Below the pieces are notes generated by a model. That model did no database searches, was not told the origin of the DNA, and saw only the letters and a program-made list of their open reading frames with translations. From the NCBI RefSeq assembly GCF_016463645.1, contig NZ_JAEMQX010000005.1, forward strand, positions 1-64,000: a DNA stretch of 64,000 nucleotides. Direction: 5' to 3'. The DNA comes from Sphingopyxis sp. (GTDB lineage Bacteria > Pseudomonadota > Alphaproteobacteria > Sphingomonadales > Sphingomonadaceae). The position numbers were made by a program, and so were the translations under genes. This document shows, one piece after another, positions 55,669 to 64,000 of the stretch (position 1 is the first letter of the stretch; the number at the start of each line of letters is the position of its first letter).

Positions 55669-58600
55669 CTAGAATCTTTTTGAGACACTGAAACCGATGA
55701 TGCGGGGATCGAGCGTAAAGACGTTCGCGCTGAGGCCGGTATCGTCGGCGTTGGTAAACACGTCGGTGATCGGCGCATCGTCGAAGAGATTCTTCACATA
55801 GAACTGGAAGGCCAGGTCGTCGTCCGGACGCGACAGCGTCACCGCCACATTGGCATTGTCCCATGCCTTGAGCCGGTCGTAGGCGGTATTGTATATCCGG
55901 GCGTAGCTCTTCGACTGGCGGTAATAGTCGCCGCGGAACGTCAGCTCCCAATCGCCGCCGTCGATGAAGAACGTATATTGGGCGCCGACGTTGAAGGTCA
56001 GCCGCGGCGCATTGGGCAGCTCGTTCCCCGAAAGATCGGCCGCGAACCCGCGCCCGCCGTTCGGCGCTCCGCTGCCGCCCTGGTTGATGTTCAGCCCAAT
56101 GGTGTCCGGGTTATAGGGTGCAAGCGGATCGTAGGTGAAGCCGAACAGGCTGTTGTAGGGCGTGCCGCCCGTCGTCGCGGGATTGAAATCCCCGATCCGA
56201 TTGCTGCCCGGACACATCGCGGTCAGCCCCAGCTGATGCAGGCTGGTGCGCGCGCTGGCCAGGATGCGTTCGACCAGCACCCGCGGCGCGATGCAGTTGG
56301 AGGGCGCCTGCAGCCAGGGGCGCAGAACCACCCAGTCGGCGTTGCCCTGCGTACGGTTCATCACGTCGATGGACTGCTCGCCATTGTCCAGCCGGGTACG
56401 CAGATATCCCAGATTGGCATCGACGCGAAAGGCCCGCGACGGTCGCCAGGCGGCCTCGAGTTCCAGCCCCCAGCTCGTCGCATCGAAGTTTTCATTATAG
56501 GCGATGCGATCGACGATCTGCGAAATCTGATAATCTTTATAATCATAGTAGAATGCGGTCGCGTTGAGCGTGAACCGGCCGCCGTCGAAGCTGTTCTTCG
56601 TCCCGATTTCCAGAGCGTTGATATATTCGGGTTTGAACGTCGTATCGAGCGGCTGATCCTGGACGATCGCGGGATTGATGTCGACGCGAGGCGGATTGGT
56701 ACCGCCGCCCTTGTAACCGCGCGATGCCGACGCATAGATCAGCGTATCGTCGGCAAAGCCGAGGTCGGGCTTCCAGTCGAGTACGACGCGGCCTGTGAAC
56801 TTGTTCCACTTCTGCCGGATATCGTCGAGGGCCGGATAGCCGCTGTTCACGCGGCCGCCGGTACTCTGGCCGGGAACGGCGCTCTCGGTGCCGCCCGCGA
56901 GCAGCAGCTGGCTGGGTATCTGCGTCGACACCTTCCTGTCGCTCGTATAGCGCGCGCCCGCAGTCAGCTTGAGATTGTCCGTGACATTCCAGTACAGCTC
57001 GCCGAACAGAGCCTTCGACTTGATGCGCACGCCGTTCTGGCTGAGAAAATAATTGTGCCCCTGGTTGTCGAGGCTGTCGAGCCCGTTGGGGTCGGTGTAA
57101 ACGCACTCCCGCCCCTCGAAGCCAAGCGGGCACGGGTTTGTCGTGAGCTCGCCGCCCGGACCGCGGATGCCCTTGTAGAAATAGTCCGCGATGGCCGTGA
57201 AGAAATTGTTGAAGACATAATAATCGTCTTGCGATTTGAAATCGAGATAGTTGGCGCCAAGATTGAAATTCAGCGCGCCGTCGAAATCGGATTGCAGCCG
57301 AAGCTCCTGCGACCATTGACGGTTGCGCGACCGGCTGATGTCGATCGACAGGAGCCGGTCCGAACAGCCCACCTGCGGATCGCAATAAATGCCGTCGGGC
57401 GTCGGTCCGGGATAGCGGGCGGTATCGATCGGCCGGTTGAAGACATCGTTGAGCGGTTGCGAGGAATCGTTGAAAACCTGATTGGATACGAAGCGGTTGT
57501 AATCCTGCGACGAGTAGTAGCGGTCGCGCGCATAAGCGGTCTGCGACACCAACTTCAGCCCGTCCGAAGGCTCGAGTTCCATGTTGAGCTGAAACAGGTC
57601 GTTCTTCGCCCGGAACACAGGATCGTAGCTGGTCGCAATCTCCCGCAGATTGCGGGACTGCACGACGTTGCTGAACGGGTCGCCCGGCCTGATCATCGGA
57701 ACCGCGACCGTCCGCGTGACGGGATCGATCCCGAGCGAAATGCCCCGCGCGGCGAGATAATAGGACAAGGCGTTGCCGTTGGGCGCGCCATAGGCCGCAT
57801 CGTCATAGAGCGACCCGGGCAGGCAGCCCTGGCTCATGCGCCCCTGCGTCACCGGATCGGTAATCGTCACATTGCCGATCCGCGATGGGCCGGGGTCGCG
57901 CGTACAAAGGCTCTTGCCGGTCCGCGAACGGTCGTCATCCTCCTCGAAATGCTGCCAGATCAGATTGGCGCGAAAGCGATCGCCCGGTTCCCACGCCGCG
58001 ACCGCGCGCGTCGACCATAGCTCGCGGCCGTTCACACGCTTGCCGGTGAAGCTGTTATAATCGAAACCGTCGCGGCTGGTCAGCGCGCCCGCGAAGCGGA
58101 CGCCCAGCGTATCGGTGACCGGAAGGTTCAGCATGGCGTTCGCGCGCATCGACTTGAAGCTGCCGACCTCGACTTTCGCGAGCAGGCCGAAATCGGGCTC
58201 GGGAAGCATCGGTATCAGGTTGACCACGCCGCCGGTCGCGTTGCGCCCGTAAAGCGTGCCCTGCGGACCGCGCAAAACCTCGACCCGCTGCATGTCGAAA
58301 AATTCGGACTCGAACAGGCGATTGCGGACAAGCGGCGTATTGTTGAAGCTCACCGCCACGGCCGGATCGCTCGATGCCGACACCGCCTTGGTCCCGACCC
58401 CGCGGATCGAGAAATTATACATGCTGAAATTGCTCTTGGAGAAATTGACGTTTGGCACCGCGCGAAGCAGCTCGGACCCGCCCTCGATCTTCCGGTCATC
58501 CAGCGCCGCCGCCGAAAGCGCGGTCATCGCGATCGGCACGTCGATGATCTTCTCCTCGCGCTTCTGCGCCGTCACGATGATTTCGCTGTCGCCACCCGCC

Positions 58601-58983
58601 TGATCGGACGCCCCGACCGCGGCCGCCATCGGGACCGCGCCCGCCGTCTCGGCGGAGGCCTGCGCGACCTTCCGCGCAGGGCTGACGATGAAGATCTTTC
58701 CGTTGCGGCGAAAGGTCAGCCCCGTCCCGCGCAGCAATTCGCGCAGCGCGCCCTCGGCGCCGGAGCGATGCCGCAAGGCCTCGCTACGCTTTCCCCGCAC
58801 CATCTTGCCGTCGAAAATGACCTGAACGCCCGACACCCGGGCGAAAGTCCGCAGCGCACTGCCAAGATCCTGGGCCGGAATATCGAACTGGTGTATCTGA
58901 CGCGCCTCGGCATGGGCCGGCGCCGAAACGGCGACCAGCGCGCCCAACGCAAGACTTGAAAGCAAATAGTAACGCGCGGACAT
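55669..58983 (-). CDS. FecA-type TonB-dependent receptor with STN domain
   Basis: A 1104-residue receptor. Signal peptide (about 1-26), STN domain (about 30-105; HQFDIPAQDLGSALRTFARV), TonB-box-like EIIVTAQKR, plug (about 140-260; SELLRAVPNVNFSKSNFSMY, SIRGVG, VEVLRGPQGTLYGRNATGGV) and a barrel ending FSVSKRF with terminal Phe. The GPQGTLYGRNATGG plug and AQKREE start are typical of the large sphingomonad receptor group. The ATG at 58983 has a GAGGGA ribosome-binding sequence. FecR and sigma genes lie directly upstream in order, forming a full surface-signalling unit. The ligand is unknown. Confidence 0.93.
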   Translation of the reverse strand: MSARYYLLSSLALGALVAVSAPAHAEARQIHQFDIPAQDLGSALRTFARVSGVQVIFDGKMVRGKRSEALRHRSGAEGALRELLRGTGLTFRRNGKIFIVSPARKVAQASAETAGAVPMAAAVGASDQAGGDSEIIVTAQKREEKIIDVPIAMTALSAAALDDRKIEGGSELLRAVPNVNFSKSNFSMYNFSIRGVGTKAVSASSDPAVAVSFNNTPLVRNRLFESEFFDMQRVEVLRGPQGTLYGRNATGGVVNLIPMLPEPDFGLLAKVEVGSFKSMRANAMLNLPVTDTLGVRFAGALTSRDGFDYNSFTGKRVNGRELWSTRAVAAWEPGDRFRANLIWQHFEEDDDRSRTGKSLCTRDPGPSRIGNVTITDPVTQGRMSQGCLPGSLYDDAAYGAPNGNALSYYLAARGISLGIDPVTRTVAVPMIRPGDPFSNVVQSRNLREIATSYDPVFRAKNDLFQLNMELEPSDGLKLVSQTAYARDRYYSSQDYNRFVSNQVFNDSSQPLNDVFNRPIDTARYPGPTPDGIYCDPQVGCSDRLLSIDISRSRNRQWSQELRLQSDFDGALNFNLGANYLDFKSQDDYYVFNNFFTAIADYFYKGIRGPGGELTTNPCPLGFEGRECVYTDPNGLDSLDNQGHNYFLSQNGVRIKSKALFGELYWNVTDNLKLTAGARYTSDRKVSTQIPSQLLLAGGTESAVPGQSTGGRVNSGYPALDDIRQKWNKFTGRVVLDWKPDLGFADDTLIYASASRGYKGGGTNPPRVDINPAIVQDQPLDTTFKPEYINALEIGTKNSFDGGRFTLNATAFYYDYKDYQISQIVDRIAYNENFDATSWGLELEAAWRPSRAFRVDANLGYLRTRLDNGEQSIDVMNRTQGNADWVVLRPWLQAPSNCIAPRVLVERILASARTSLHQLGLTAMCPGSNRIGDFNPATTGGTPYNSLFGFTYDPLAPYNPDTIGLNINQGGSGAPNGGRGFAADLSGNELPNAPRLTFNVGAQYTFFIDGGDWELTFRGDYYRQSKSYARIYNTAYDRLKAWDNANVAVTLSRPDDDLAFQFYVKNLFDDAPITDVFTNADDTGLSANVFTLDPRIIGFSVSKRF

Positions 58984-59066
58984 AATCCCTCCCCATTGTG
59001 CGAGGGATTGTTTTTTGGCCCCTCCGCCATTAAAACGGATGGACCGTCCTTTTGCGCCCCCGTTTC

Positions 59067-60128
59067 TTATCTTGGATCGATTTTTTCTTCGCTTGCCCCC
59101 GAAACTGCGGTCCCGATCACGATCCGGCCATTTTCCTCGCGGGCGACGAGCGGATAGAGCGAGGTCACTCCCCTGATGAAACTCTCGGTGTCGCCAGCGT
59201 TGAAAACGCCGCTCACGAGATGGCGGCCGGCAGCCGCATCGCCGATGGCGATCGGCGATGCGGCGTAGCGGTTGATCCGTTCGACGGCGTTGGCAAGGGG
59301 CATGTCGTCGAAATCGACCTGCCCGCTTTCCCATCCCGGCGAACGGCCTTCCGCCACAGGAACTATCTCCGCCGCTCCCGACGAAAGACTGGCCACCAGT
59401 TCCTGTCCTGGCGCAAGCTGGGGGGTGGGCTGCACGGTCGATTTGCCCGCCCTGACCTTGCCCGTCGCGGCCGCACGCGGAACGACCGCAACCTGGCCTT
59501 CGAACAGCAGGACGCGCAATTGGTCGCGCAGCAGTTCGACGCTGAAACTCGTGCCTACCGCCACCACCGCCTGCGAACCCGCGGTCACCGTGAACGGCCG
59601 CAGCGGATCCTTGGCCACGTCGAATTTCGCCCGGCCGCGATCGAGCGTAATTCCGCGCCGCTCGTCGGTGAAGGACACCGATATCCGGCTGTCGGCGTCG
59701 AGCGAAACGCTCGATCCGTCATCGAGCCGGACCACACGCCGCTCGCCTATTTCAGTGAAATATACGTCCGCGCCATGGCTCCAGTACCAGCCCGCCGCCG
59801 ATGCCATCAGCGCGACAACCGCCATCGCCGCAAAGGCGCGGCGACGTGTCAGCCCGGGGGCCTCGGTATCGGCGCGCGCCTGTTCCATCGCGGTCAGCGC
59901 CCTCGCGCGAAGCGACAGGAAACCTGGCATTTCGGCAATGGCATCGGTTCCCTGCCACACCGCGACCATCTGTTCGAAATGCCGGGCATGACGCCGGTCC
60001 GCGGCGAGCCACTCGTCAAAATCGCCCTGCTCACGCGCGGTGAGCGGCCGGTCGGCGATCAGCAGGCACCATGCCGCCGCCTGCTCTTCGCGTTCGCCAG
60101 GGTCATTGTCGTTCTGCGGCGTCATCAT
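59067..60128 (-). CDS. FecR-family sensor
   Basis: A 353-residue FecR-type protein: DUF4880-like N-terminus (about 12-60; EEQAAAWCLLIADRPLTARE), membrane helix (about 97-118; RRRAFAAMAVVALMASAAGW), FecR domain (about 125-235; RRVVRLDDGSSVSLDADSRI, VAVGTSFSVELLRDQLRVLL) and a C-terminal STN-like part (about 265-345; MPLANAVERINRYAASPIAI). The ATG at 60128 overlaps the sigma stop (ATGA), so the pair is co-translated. It should pass the signal from the receptor at 55669. Confidence 0.92.
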   Translation of the reverse strand: MMTPQNDNDPGEREEQAAAWCLLIADRPLTAREQGDFDEWLAADRRHARHFEQMVAVWQGTDAIAEMPGFLSLRARALTAMEQARADTEAPGLTRRRAFAAMAVVALMASAAGWYWSHGADVYFTEIGERRVVRLDDGSSVSLDADSRISVSFTDERRGITLDRGRAKFDVAKDPLRPFTVTAGSQAVVAVGTSFSVELLRDQLRVLLFEGQVAVVPRAAATGKVRAGKSTVQPTPQLAPGQELVASLSSGAAEIVPVAEGRSPGWESGQVDFDDMPLANAVERINRYAASPIAIGDAAAGRHLVSGVFNAGDTESFIRGVTSLYPLVAREENGRIVIGTAVSGASEEKIDPR

Positions 60129-60634
60129 GTCCGCTGCTCCATCCGGCGAGCGAGAAAGACGAGCGCACGCAGGATATGCTTGTCGATGGTGCGGATGTGG
60201 AATCCGAAATTGTCGGCGATCGTCTGCTTCGGAATATTCTCCACCCGGTACAGGATGAAGATTTGCTGCGTCGGTTCGGGAAGCGCCTGGATCGCGGCCC
60301 ACAGGACCGCGATCGATTCGCGCGCAGACACGATCCGGAACGGGTCCAGACTGTCGATGCCCGCGCCGGCATCCTGCTTCACCATACCCGCGAAATTGCG
60401 GCGCGTGCCGTCGCGGCGCGCCCTGTCCGTCACCAGATTGGCGGCAATCCGGAAGATATAGGCGGCACTCAGCTCTTCGCTGTCCCTGTGCGAATTCGCC
60501 AGCCGCAAGAAAACCTCCTGAGTCATGTCTTCGGCTTCGGCCAGACTTCCTACGCGCCGCGAAAAGAAGGCGATCAGCGGCGGCCGGAATTTCCGGGTCA
60601 ACCGCTCCAGCTCGGGCACAGGTTCCGCCGTCAC
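60125..60634 (-). CDS. ECF-type RNA polymerase sigma factor
   Basis: A 169-residue FecI-like sigma factor. Region 2 (about 10-80) includes RVGSLAEAEDMTQEVFLRLA and AAYIFRIAANLVTDRARR; region 4 (about 110-160) includes IPKQTIADNFGFHIRTIDKH. The GTG start at 60634 follows GAGAGGGGGCT. It heads the sigma-FecR-receptor unit. The upstream 190-base gap contains AT-rich stretches fit for its own promoter and an inverted repeat GCACAT/ATGTGC (60757-60774). Confidence 0.92.
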   Translation of the reverse strand: MTAEPVPELERLTRKFRPPLIAFFSRRVGSLAEAEDMTQEVFLRLANSHRDSEELSAAYIFRIAANLVTDRARRDGTRRNFAGMVKQDAGAGIDSLDPFRIVSARESIAVLWAAIQALPEPTQQIFILYRVENIPKQTIADNFGFHIRTIDKHILRALVFLARRMEQRT

Positions 60635-60827
60635 AGCCCCCTCTCATCCGCCGTCTCGACACTAAAACGTTTATCGGCGAAAAATGCGCCCTTCTTTTTT
60701 CCCGATCATGTCCGGTCCGGCTTTGAAATATGGTCGGCGAACGGCATCCCTTGCCCGCACATTCCGGCATGTGCAGGTTGGTACGATATCGATCTCTTCC
60801 CGGCCCTGCCGAAGAACCCGCTGACGC

Positions 60828-62003
60828 TCAGACCGTCGGGATATCGGGGAGCGGCGTCCATTTCGTTCCGCCCGAACTGTTTTCCACCGCCGCTTCGACG
60901 AAGGCCATCGTTCGCAAGCCGTCTGCGATTCCGGGAAACCAGTCGGCCGCACCGGGCGGCGGCGGCGTCGCAGCGCCCGCGCGCAGGGCCCGGCCGAAGC
61001 TGCGGTACAGGTTGGCGAACGCCTCGATATAGCCTTCGGGATGCCCCGCCGGGGTGCGCAGCCGCGCCAGCGCCGTGGCGTCGAGCCCCGGCCCGCCCGC
61101 GCGGACCAGTTCGCTCGGCCGGTCGAGCCAGCGCAAGGTCAGGCTGTTCGGCTCCATCTGCGACCATTCGAGACCGCCCTCCTCGCCGTGGATTCTGAGG
61201 CGCAGGCCGTTTTCATCGCCCGCGGCGACCTGGCTGGCTTTCAGCATGCCGCGCGCGCCGCCCCTGAACCTCAGGAGCACCGACACATCGTCGTCGAGAC
61301 GGCGGCCCGGAACATGCGTGGTCAGATCGGCGCTGAGAGATTCGACCGCGAGTCCCGAGACATGCTCGGCGAGCTGGAACGCATGCGTCCCGATGTCGCC
61401 GAGGCAACCGCCGAGCCCGGCGCGCGCGGGATCGGTGCGCCATTCGGCCTGTTTGTTGCCATCGCGATCGATCGGCCGGCTGAGCCAGCCCTGCGAATAT
61501 TCGACCTGCACCAGCCGGATATCGCCGAAATCGCCGCGCGCGACGCGCACGCGCGCCTCCTCGATCAGCGGATAGCCGCTGTAGGTGAAGGCGAGGCCAT
61601 AGAGCTTGCCGCTGCGCGCGACCGCCGCATCGATCGCGCGCGCCTCGGCGAGATCCAGCGCCATCGGCTTTTCGGACAGGACGTGAAAGCCCGCATCGAG
61701 CGCGGCGATCGCCATCGGCGCGTGCAGATGATTCGGGGTGACGATCGCGAGCGCCTCCATCCGCTCATCCACGGGAAGCCCTGCTTCGGCGGCAAGCAAC
61801 CTATCGAAGGTCGCATGGGCGCGACCCGCATCGAGTCCCAGCGCTTCGGCGCTGCGCCGGTTGCGGTCAGCGTCGGTGCTGAAGGCACCGCATACCAATT
61901 CATATTCGCTATCGAGCGCGGCGGCCATACGGTGCACCGCACCGATGAAAGCGCCTTCGCCGCCGCCGACCATGCCATAGCGAATTTTCGACCGACCGTT
62001 CAT
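60828..62003 (-). CDS. Gfo/Idh/MocA-family oxidoreductase
   Basis: A 391-residue NAD(P)-dependent dehydrogenase. The Rossmann start is KIRYGMVGGGEGAFIGAVHR, the family's EKP motif appears as VLSEKPMALDLAEARA (about residue 110), and the catalytic region includes DIGTHAFQLAEHVSG. Such enzymes oxidise a hydroxyl of sugars or inositols. The ATG at 62003 has GAGGGA upstream and starts the fold at once. It is divergent from the cytochrome c/isomerase/MFS genes across a 95-base gap with a LacI-type palindrome, so both sides are probably one sugar regulon. Confidence 0.92.
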   Translation of the reverse strand: MNGRSKIRYGMVGGGEGAFIGAVHRMAAALDSEYELVCGAFSTDADRNRRSAEALGLDAGRAHATFDRLLAAEAGLPVDERMEALAIVTPNHLHAPMAIAALDAGFHVLSEKPMALDLAEARAIDAAVARSGKLYGLAFTYSGYPLIEEARVRVARGDFGDIRLVQVEYSQGWLSRPIDRDGNKQAEWRTDPARAGLGGCLGDIGTHAFQLAEHVSGLAVESLSADLTTHVPGRRLDDDVSVLLRFRGGARGMLKASQVAAGDENGLRLRIHGEEGGLEWSQMEPNSLTLRWLDRPSELVRAGGPGLDATALARLRTPAGHPEGYIEAFANLYRSFGRALRAGAATPPPPGAADWFPGIADGLRTMAFVEAAVENSSGGTKWTPLPDIPTV

Positions 62004-62046
62004 CGCATTCCCTCTGCCAGAATTCATAAAATTGTTTGCATTATTC

Positions 62047-62062
62047 GCTTTCAACCGGTTAC
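62047..62062. promoter_or_regulatory. LacI-type operator candidate in divergent promoter
   Basis: TTTCAACCGGTTACAT has the central AACCGGTT palindrome (62051-62058) typical of LacI-family sugar regulators. It lies 44 bases upstream of the oxidoreductase start and 37 upstream of the cytochrome c start. Confidence 0.55.
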
Positions 62063-62098
62063 ATCATCGCACCGGCTGTTGCCAGACGGGAGAGGATA

Positions 62099-62488
62099 AT
62101 GAAATTTCTGTTCGCCCTGCCGCCGGCGGGTGCAATATTGATGGCCGCGATGATCACGCCATCGCCCATAGCACACGCCGGACCGGCCCAAGGGCCGGGC
62201 GCGCAGGCCTTTGCCGCGTGCAAGGCCTGTCACACGGTGGAAGCGGGCGGCAAAAGCGTGATGGGGCCAAATCTGCACGGGCTGATGGGCCGGCAGGCAG
62301 GCTCGGTCGCCGGGTTCAATTACAGCCCTGCGCTCAAGGCCTCGAAAATCCGCTGGGATGAAAAGTCGCTCGACGAATATCTCGCCGCGCCGACCAGGAA
62401 AGTGCCCGGGACGCGCATGGTCGTCAAAGTGGCCGATCCGGCGCGGCGCGCGGCGCTGATCGCCTGGCTCAAGGCCGAAACCCAGTGA
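62099..62488 (+). CDS. Small exported c-type cytochrome
   Basis: A 129-residue protein with a signal peptide (about 1-27, ending AHA) and one class I cytochrome c domain. The haem motif is CKACH (about 41-45) and the probable axial Met is in PGTRMVVKV (about 105). It would carry electrons in the periplasm. In sphingomonads and Caulobacter, such small cytochromes accept electrons from GMC-type sugar 3-dehydrogenases; no such dehydrogenase is in the window, but it may follow beyond the right edge. The isomerase gene follows after 28 bases. Confidence 0.9.
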   Translation: MKFLFALPPAGAILMAAMITPSPIAHAGPAQGPGAQAFAACKACHTVEAGGKSVMGPNLHGLMGRQAGSVAGFNYSPALKASKIRWDEKSLDEYLAAPTRKVPGTRMVVKVADPARRAALIAWLKAETQ

Positions 62489-62516
62489 CAGTCAAAGTGA
62501 CGCGAAAGGCCATCGC

Positions 62517-63560
62517 ATGAAGGGTCCGGCTGTTTTTCTCGCGCAGTTCATGGGCGACGCGGCGCCCTTCGACACTTTGCCCTCGGCGGCGCGGTGGATG
62601 GCGGAGGCGGGCTATGTCGGCATCCAGATTCCGACCTGGGACAGCCGCTGCATCGACCTGGCCAAGGCCGCCGAGAGTCAGGACTATTGCGACGAGCTCG
62701 CCGGGACCTGCCGCGAGGCGGGGGTCGAGATCACCGAGCTGTCGACGCATCTGCAGGGGCAACTGGTCGCGGTGCATCCCGCCTATGACGCCCAGTTCGA
62801 CGCCTTCGCCCCCGACGCGCTGAAGGGCAAGCCGGCCGAGCGGCAGGCATGGGCGGTCGAGCAGCTCCACCTCGCCGCCAAGGCGAGCCGGCGGCTCGGC
62901 CTCGATGCCCATGCGACCTTTTCGGGCGCGCTCGCCTGGCCCTATCTCTATCCGTGGCCGCAGCGTCCCGCGGGACTGGTCGAGGAGGCGTTCGCCGAAC
63001 TCGCGAAACGCTGGCGGCCGATCCTCGACATCTTCGAGGAACAGGGCGTCGACCTCGCCTACGAGATTCACCCGGGCGAGGATCTGCACGACGGCGTGAC
63101 CTTCGAACGCTTCCTCGCGGGGGTCGGCGATCACCCGCGCGCCAACATCCTTTACGACCCCAGCCATTATGTGCTGCAGGCGCTCGACTATCTGGCCTTC
63201 ATCGACATTTATCACGAGCGGATCCGCATGTTCCATGTCAAGGATGCGGAACTCAATCCGACCGGGCGATCGGGGGTCTATGGCGGCTTTCAGGACTGGG
63301 TCGACCGCCCCGGCCGCTTCCGCTCGCTGGGCGACGGCCAGGTCGATTTCGGCGGGATTTTCTCGAAGCTGACGCAATATGGCTATGCCGGCTGGGCGGT
63401 GCTCGAATGGGAATGCTGCCTGAAGCATCCCGAAGACGGCGCGCGCGAAGGCGCGCCCTTCATCGCCGCGCACATGATCCGCAAGGCCGACAAGGCATTC
63501 GACGATTTCGCGGGCGGCAGCGATCCCGCGCTCAACCGCGCGATGCTAGGGCTGACCTGA
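62517..63560 (+). CDS. Sugar phosphate isomerase/epimerase (TIM barrel)
   Basis: A 347-residue xylose-isomerase-like TIM-barrel protein. Metal-binding segments of the AP-endonuclease-2/IolE type can be seen: YEIHPGEDLHDGVTF (Glu/His), NILYDPSHYVLQ (Asp/His), FHVKDAEL (His/Lys/Asp) and AVLEWECC (Glu). It probably isomerises or epimerises a sugar or keto-sugar in the cytoplasm. Its neighbours (cytochrome c, Gfo/Idh, MFS) match 3-keto-sugar clusters of related bacteria. Confidence 0.9.
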   Translation: MKGPAVFLAQFMGDAAPFDTLPSAARWMAEAGYVGIQIPTWDSRCIDLAKAAESQDYCDELAGTCREAGVEITELSTHLQGQLVAVHPAYDAQFDAFAPDALKGKPAERQAWAVEQLHLAAKASRRLGLDAHATFSGALAWPYLYPWPQRPAGLVEEAFAELAKRWRPILDIFEEQGVDLAYEIHPGEDLHDGVTFERFLAGVGDHPRANILYDPSHYVLQALDYLAFIDIYHERIRMFHVKDAELNPTGRSGVYGGFQDWVDRPGRFRSLGDGQVDFGGIFSKLTQYGYAGWAVLEWECCLKHPEDGAREGAPFIAAHMIRKADKAFDDFAGGSDPALNRAMLGLT

Positions 63561-63605
63561 CGACAGGGCACACCGGATAAAGATAAAGTTCGAGGGGACG
63601 CAGGG

Positions 63606-64000
63606 ATGACGACATTGCACAAGGGACGCCTGTTCTGGCTCGGCGTGCTCGCGCTGTTCACCGCCGCGGCGAGCCTTGCGATCCGTGGCGCGATCGCCAG
63701 CGGGCTCAAGGCCGAATGGATCGACCCGATCGCCCCGTTGCAGGCGGGCGAGCTCGTGGCCGCGGCGCTGGGCGCCGCTTTCCTGAGCTTTTCGATCACC
63801 CTGTTCGTCGCCAGCGCGTTGCTCGACCAGATCGGGATGAAACGGTGCCTCGCCGGCGCGGGACTGTGCTTCATCCTCGGGCCGCTGATGATCGTCACCG
63901 CGGGCCATGTCGCGGCGGGCATGGCCGTCTATTGGGTCGTGTGGGCGGGCATGCTGCTCAGCGGCATCGGCTGGGGACTGACCGAGGCGGCAATCAACCC
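63606..64000 (+). CDS. MFS transporter, 5' end only
   Basis: The first 131 codons of an MFS permease cut by the right edge. Helix 1 (FWLGVLALFTAAASLAIRGA), helix 2 (AGELVAAALGAAFLSFSITL), helix 3 and helix 4 regions are visible. The ATG at 63606 follows a GGGGACGCAGGG stretch and lies 45 bases after the isomerase stop, so it is in the same operon. It likely imports the sugar or keto-sugar used by the cluster. Confidence 0.85.
   Translation, partial: MTTLHKGRLFWLGVLALFTAAASLAIRGAIASGLKAEWIDPIAPLQAGELVAAALGAAFLSFSITLFVASALLDQIGMKRCLAGAGLCFILGPLMIVTAGHVAAGMAVYWVVWAGMLLSGIGWGLTEAAIN

Noticed and set aside
1-64000. CRISPR arrays, insertion sequences, tRNA or rRNA genes, prophage genes
   Set aside because: No regularly spaced repeats, transposase motifs, cloverleaf-like segments or phage structural genes were seen on either strand.

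Overview
The window looks like a chromosomal segment of a Sphingomonadales alphaproteobacterium, possibly Sphingopyxis-like. This is inferred from high G+C, many TonB-dependent receptors (TBDRs), repeated ECF sigma/FecR modules, SapC, and NIPSNAP/SDR catabolic genes. No rRNA, tRNA, insertion sequence or CRISPR array was recognised.

Positions 1-10.5 kb: the 3' end of a FAS1-like dehydratase is followed by two response regulators and a large propeller-type sensor kinase. Next comes a set resembling the Pseudomonas Fap functional-amyloid export system. It has a small Asn/Gly/Ala-rich secreted protein, a secreted protein with a double-glycine motif, a C39 peptidase with a signal peptide, and a second secreted double-glycine protein. 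On the opposite strand lie a FapF-like outer-membrane protein and an overlapping Crp/Fnr regulator, followed by a lone LuxR-type HTH protein.

Positions 10.6-20.8 kb: a catabolic cluster with a VOC protein, a KstD-like flavoenzyme, an MFS transporter, two SDRs (one lacking the catalytic Tyr), a TBDR, two double-domain NIPSNAP proteins and an EthD protein. The substrate is unknown. The flavoenzyme motif hints at a steroid-like or other cyclic ketone.

Positions 20.8-45.1 kb: thirteen co-oriented minus-strand genes that look like one surface-protein export system. In transcription order they are an STN-domain protein, TonB, an ECF sigma factor, FecR, a LuxR-type regulator, TpsB (FhaC-like), a DUF2341-LamG-ExbB fusion, ExbD, a second TonB, a porin, a coiled-coil periplasmic protein, a 4064-residue FHA-like TpsA, SapC and an OmpH/Skp-like protein (fourteen if the last is counted separately). 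A TonB-ExbB-ExbD set between the two partners of a two-partner secretion system is unusual, because such systems are normally considered free of an inner-membrane energy source.

Positions 45.4-60.6 kb: two sigma/FecR/TBDR modules. One carries a PhoD-like phosphatase. Between them are a further TBDR split by a frameshift at a run of eight G and a small exported protein with its own promoter-like region.

Positions 60.8-64.0 kb: a divergent sugar-type cluster (Gfo/Idh oxidoreductase on one side; cytochrome c, TIM-barrel isomerase and a truncated MFS transporter on the other) around a LacI-type palindrome.

All family assignments come from reading motifs and gene order. No database search was run.
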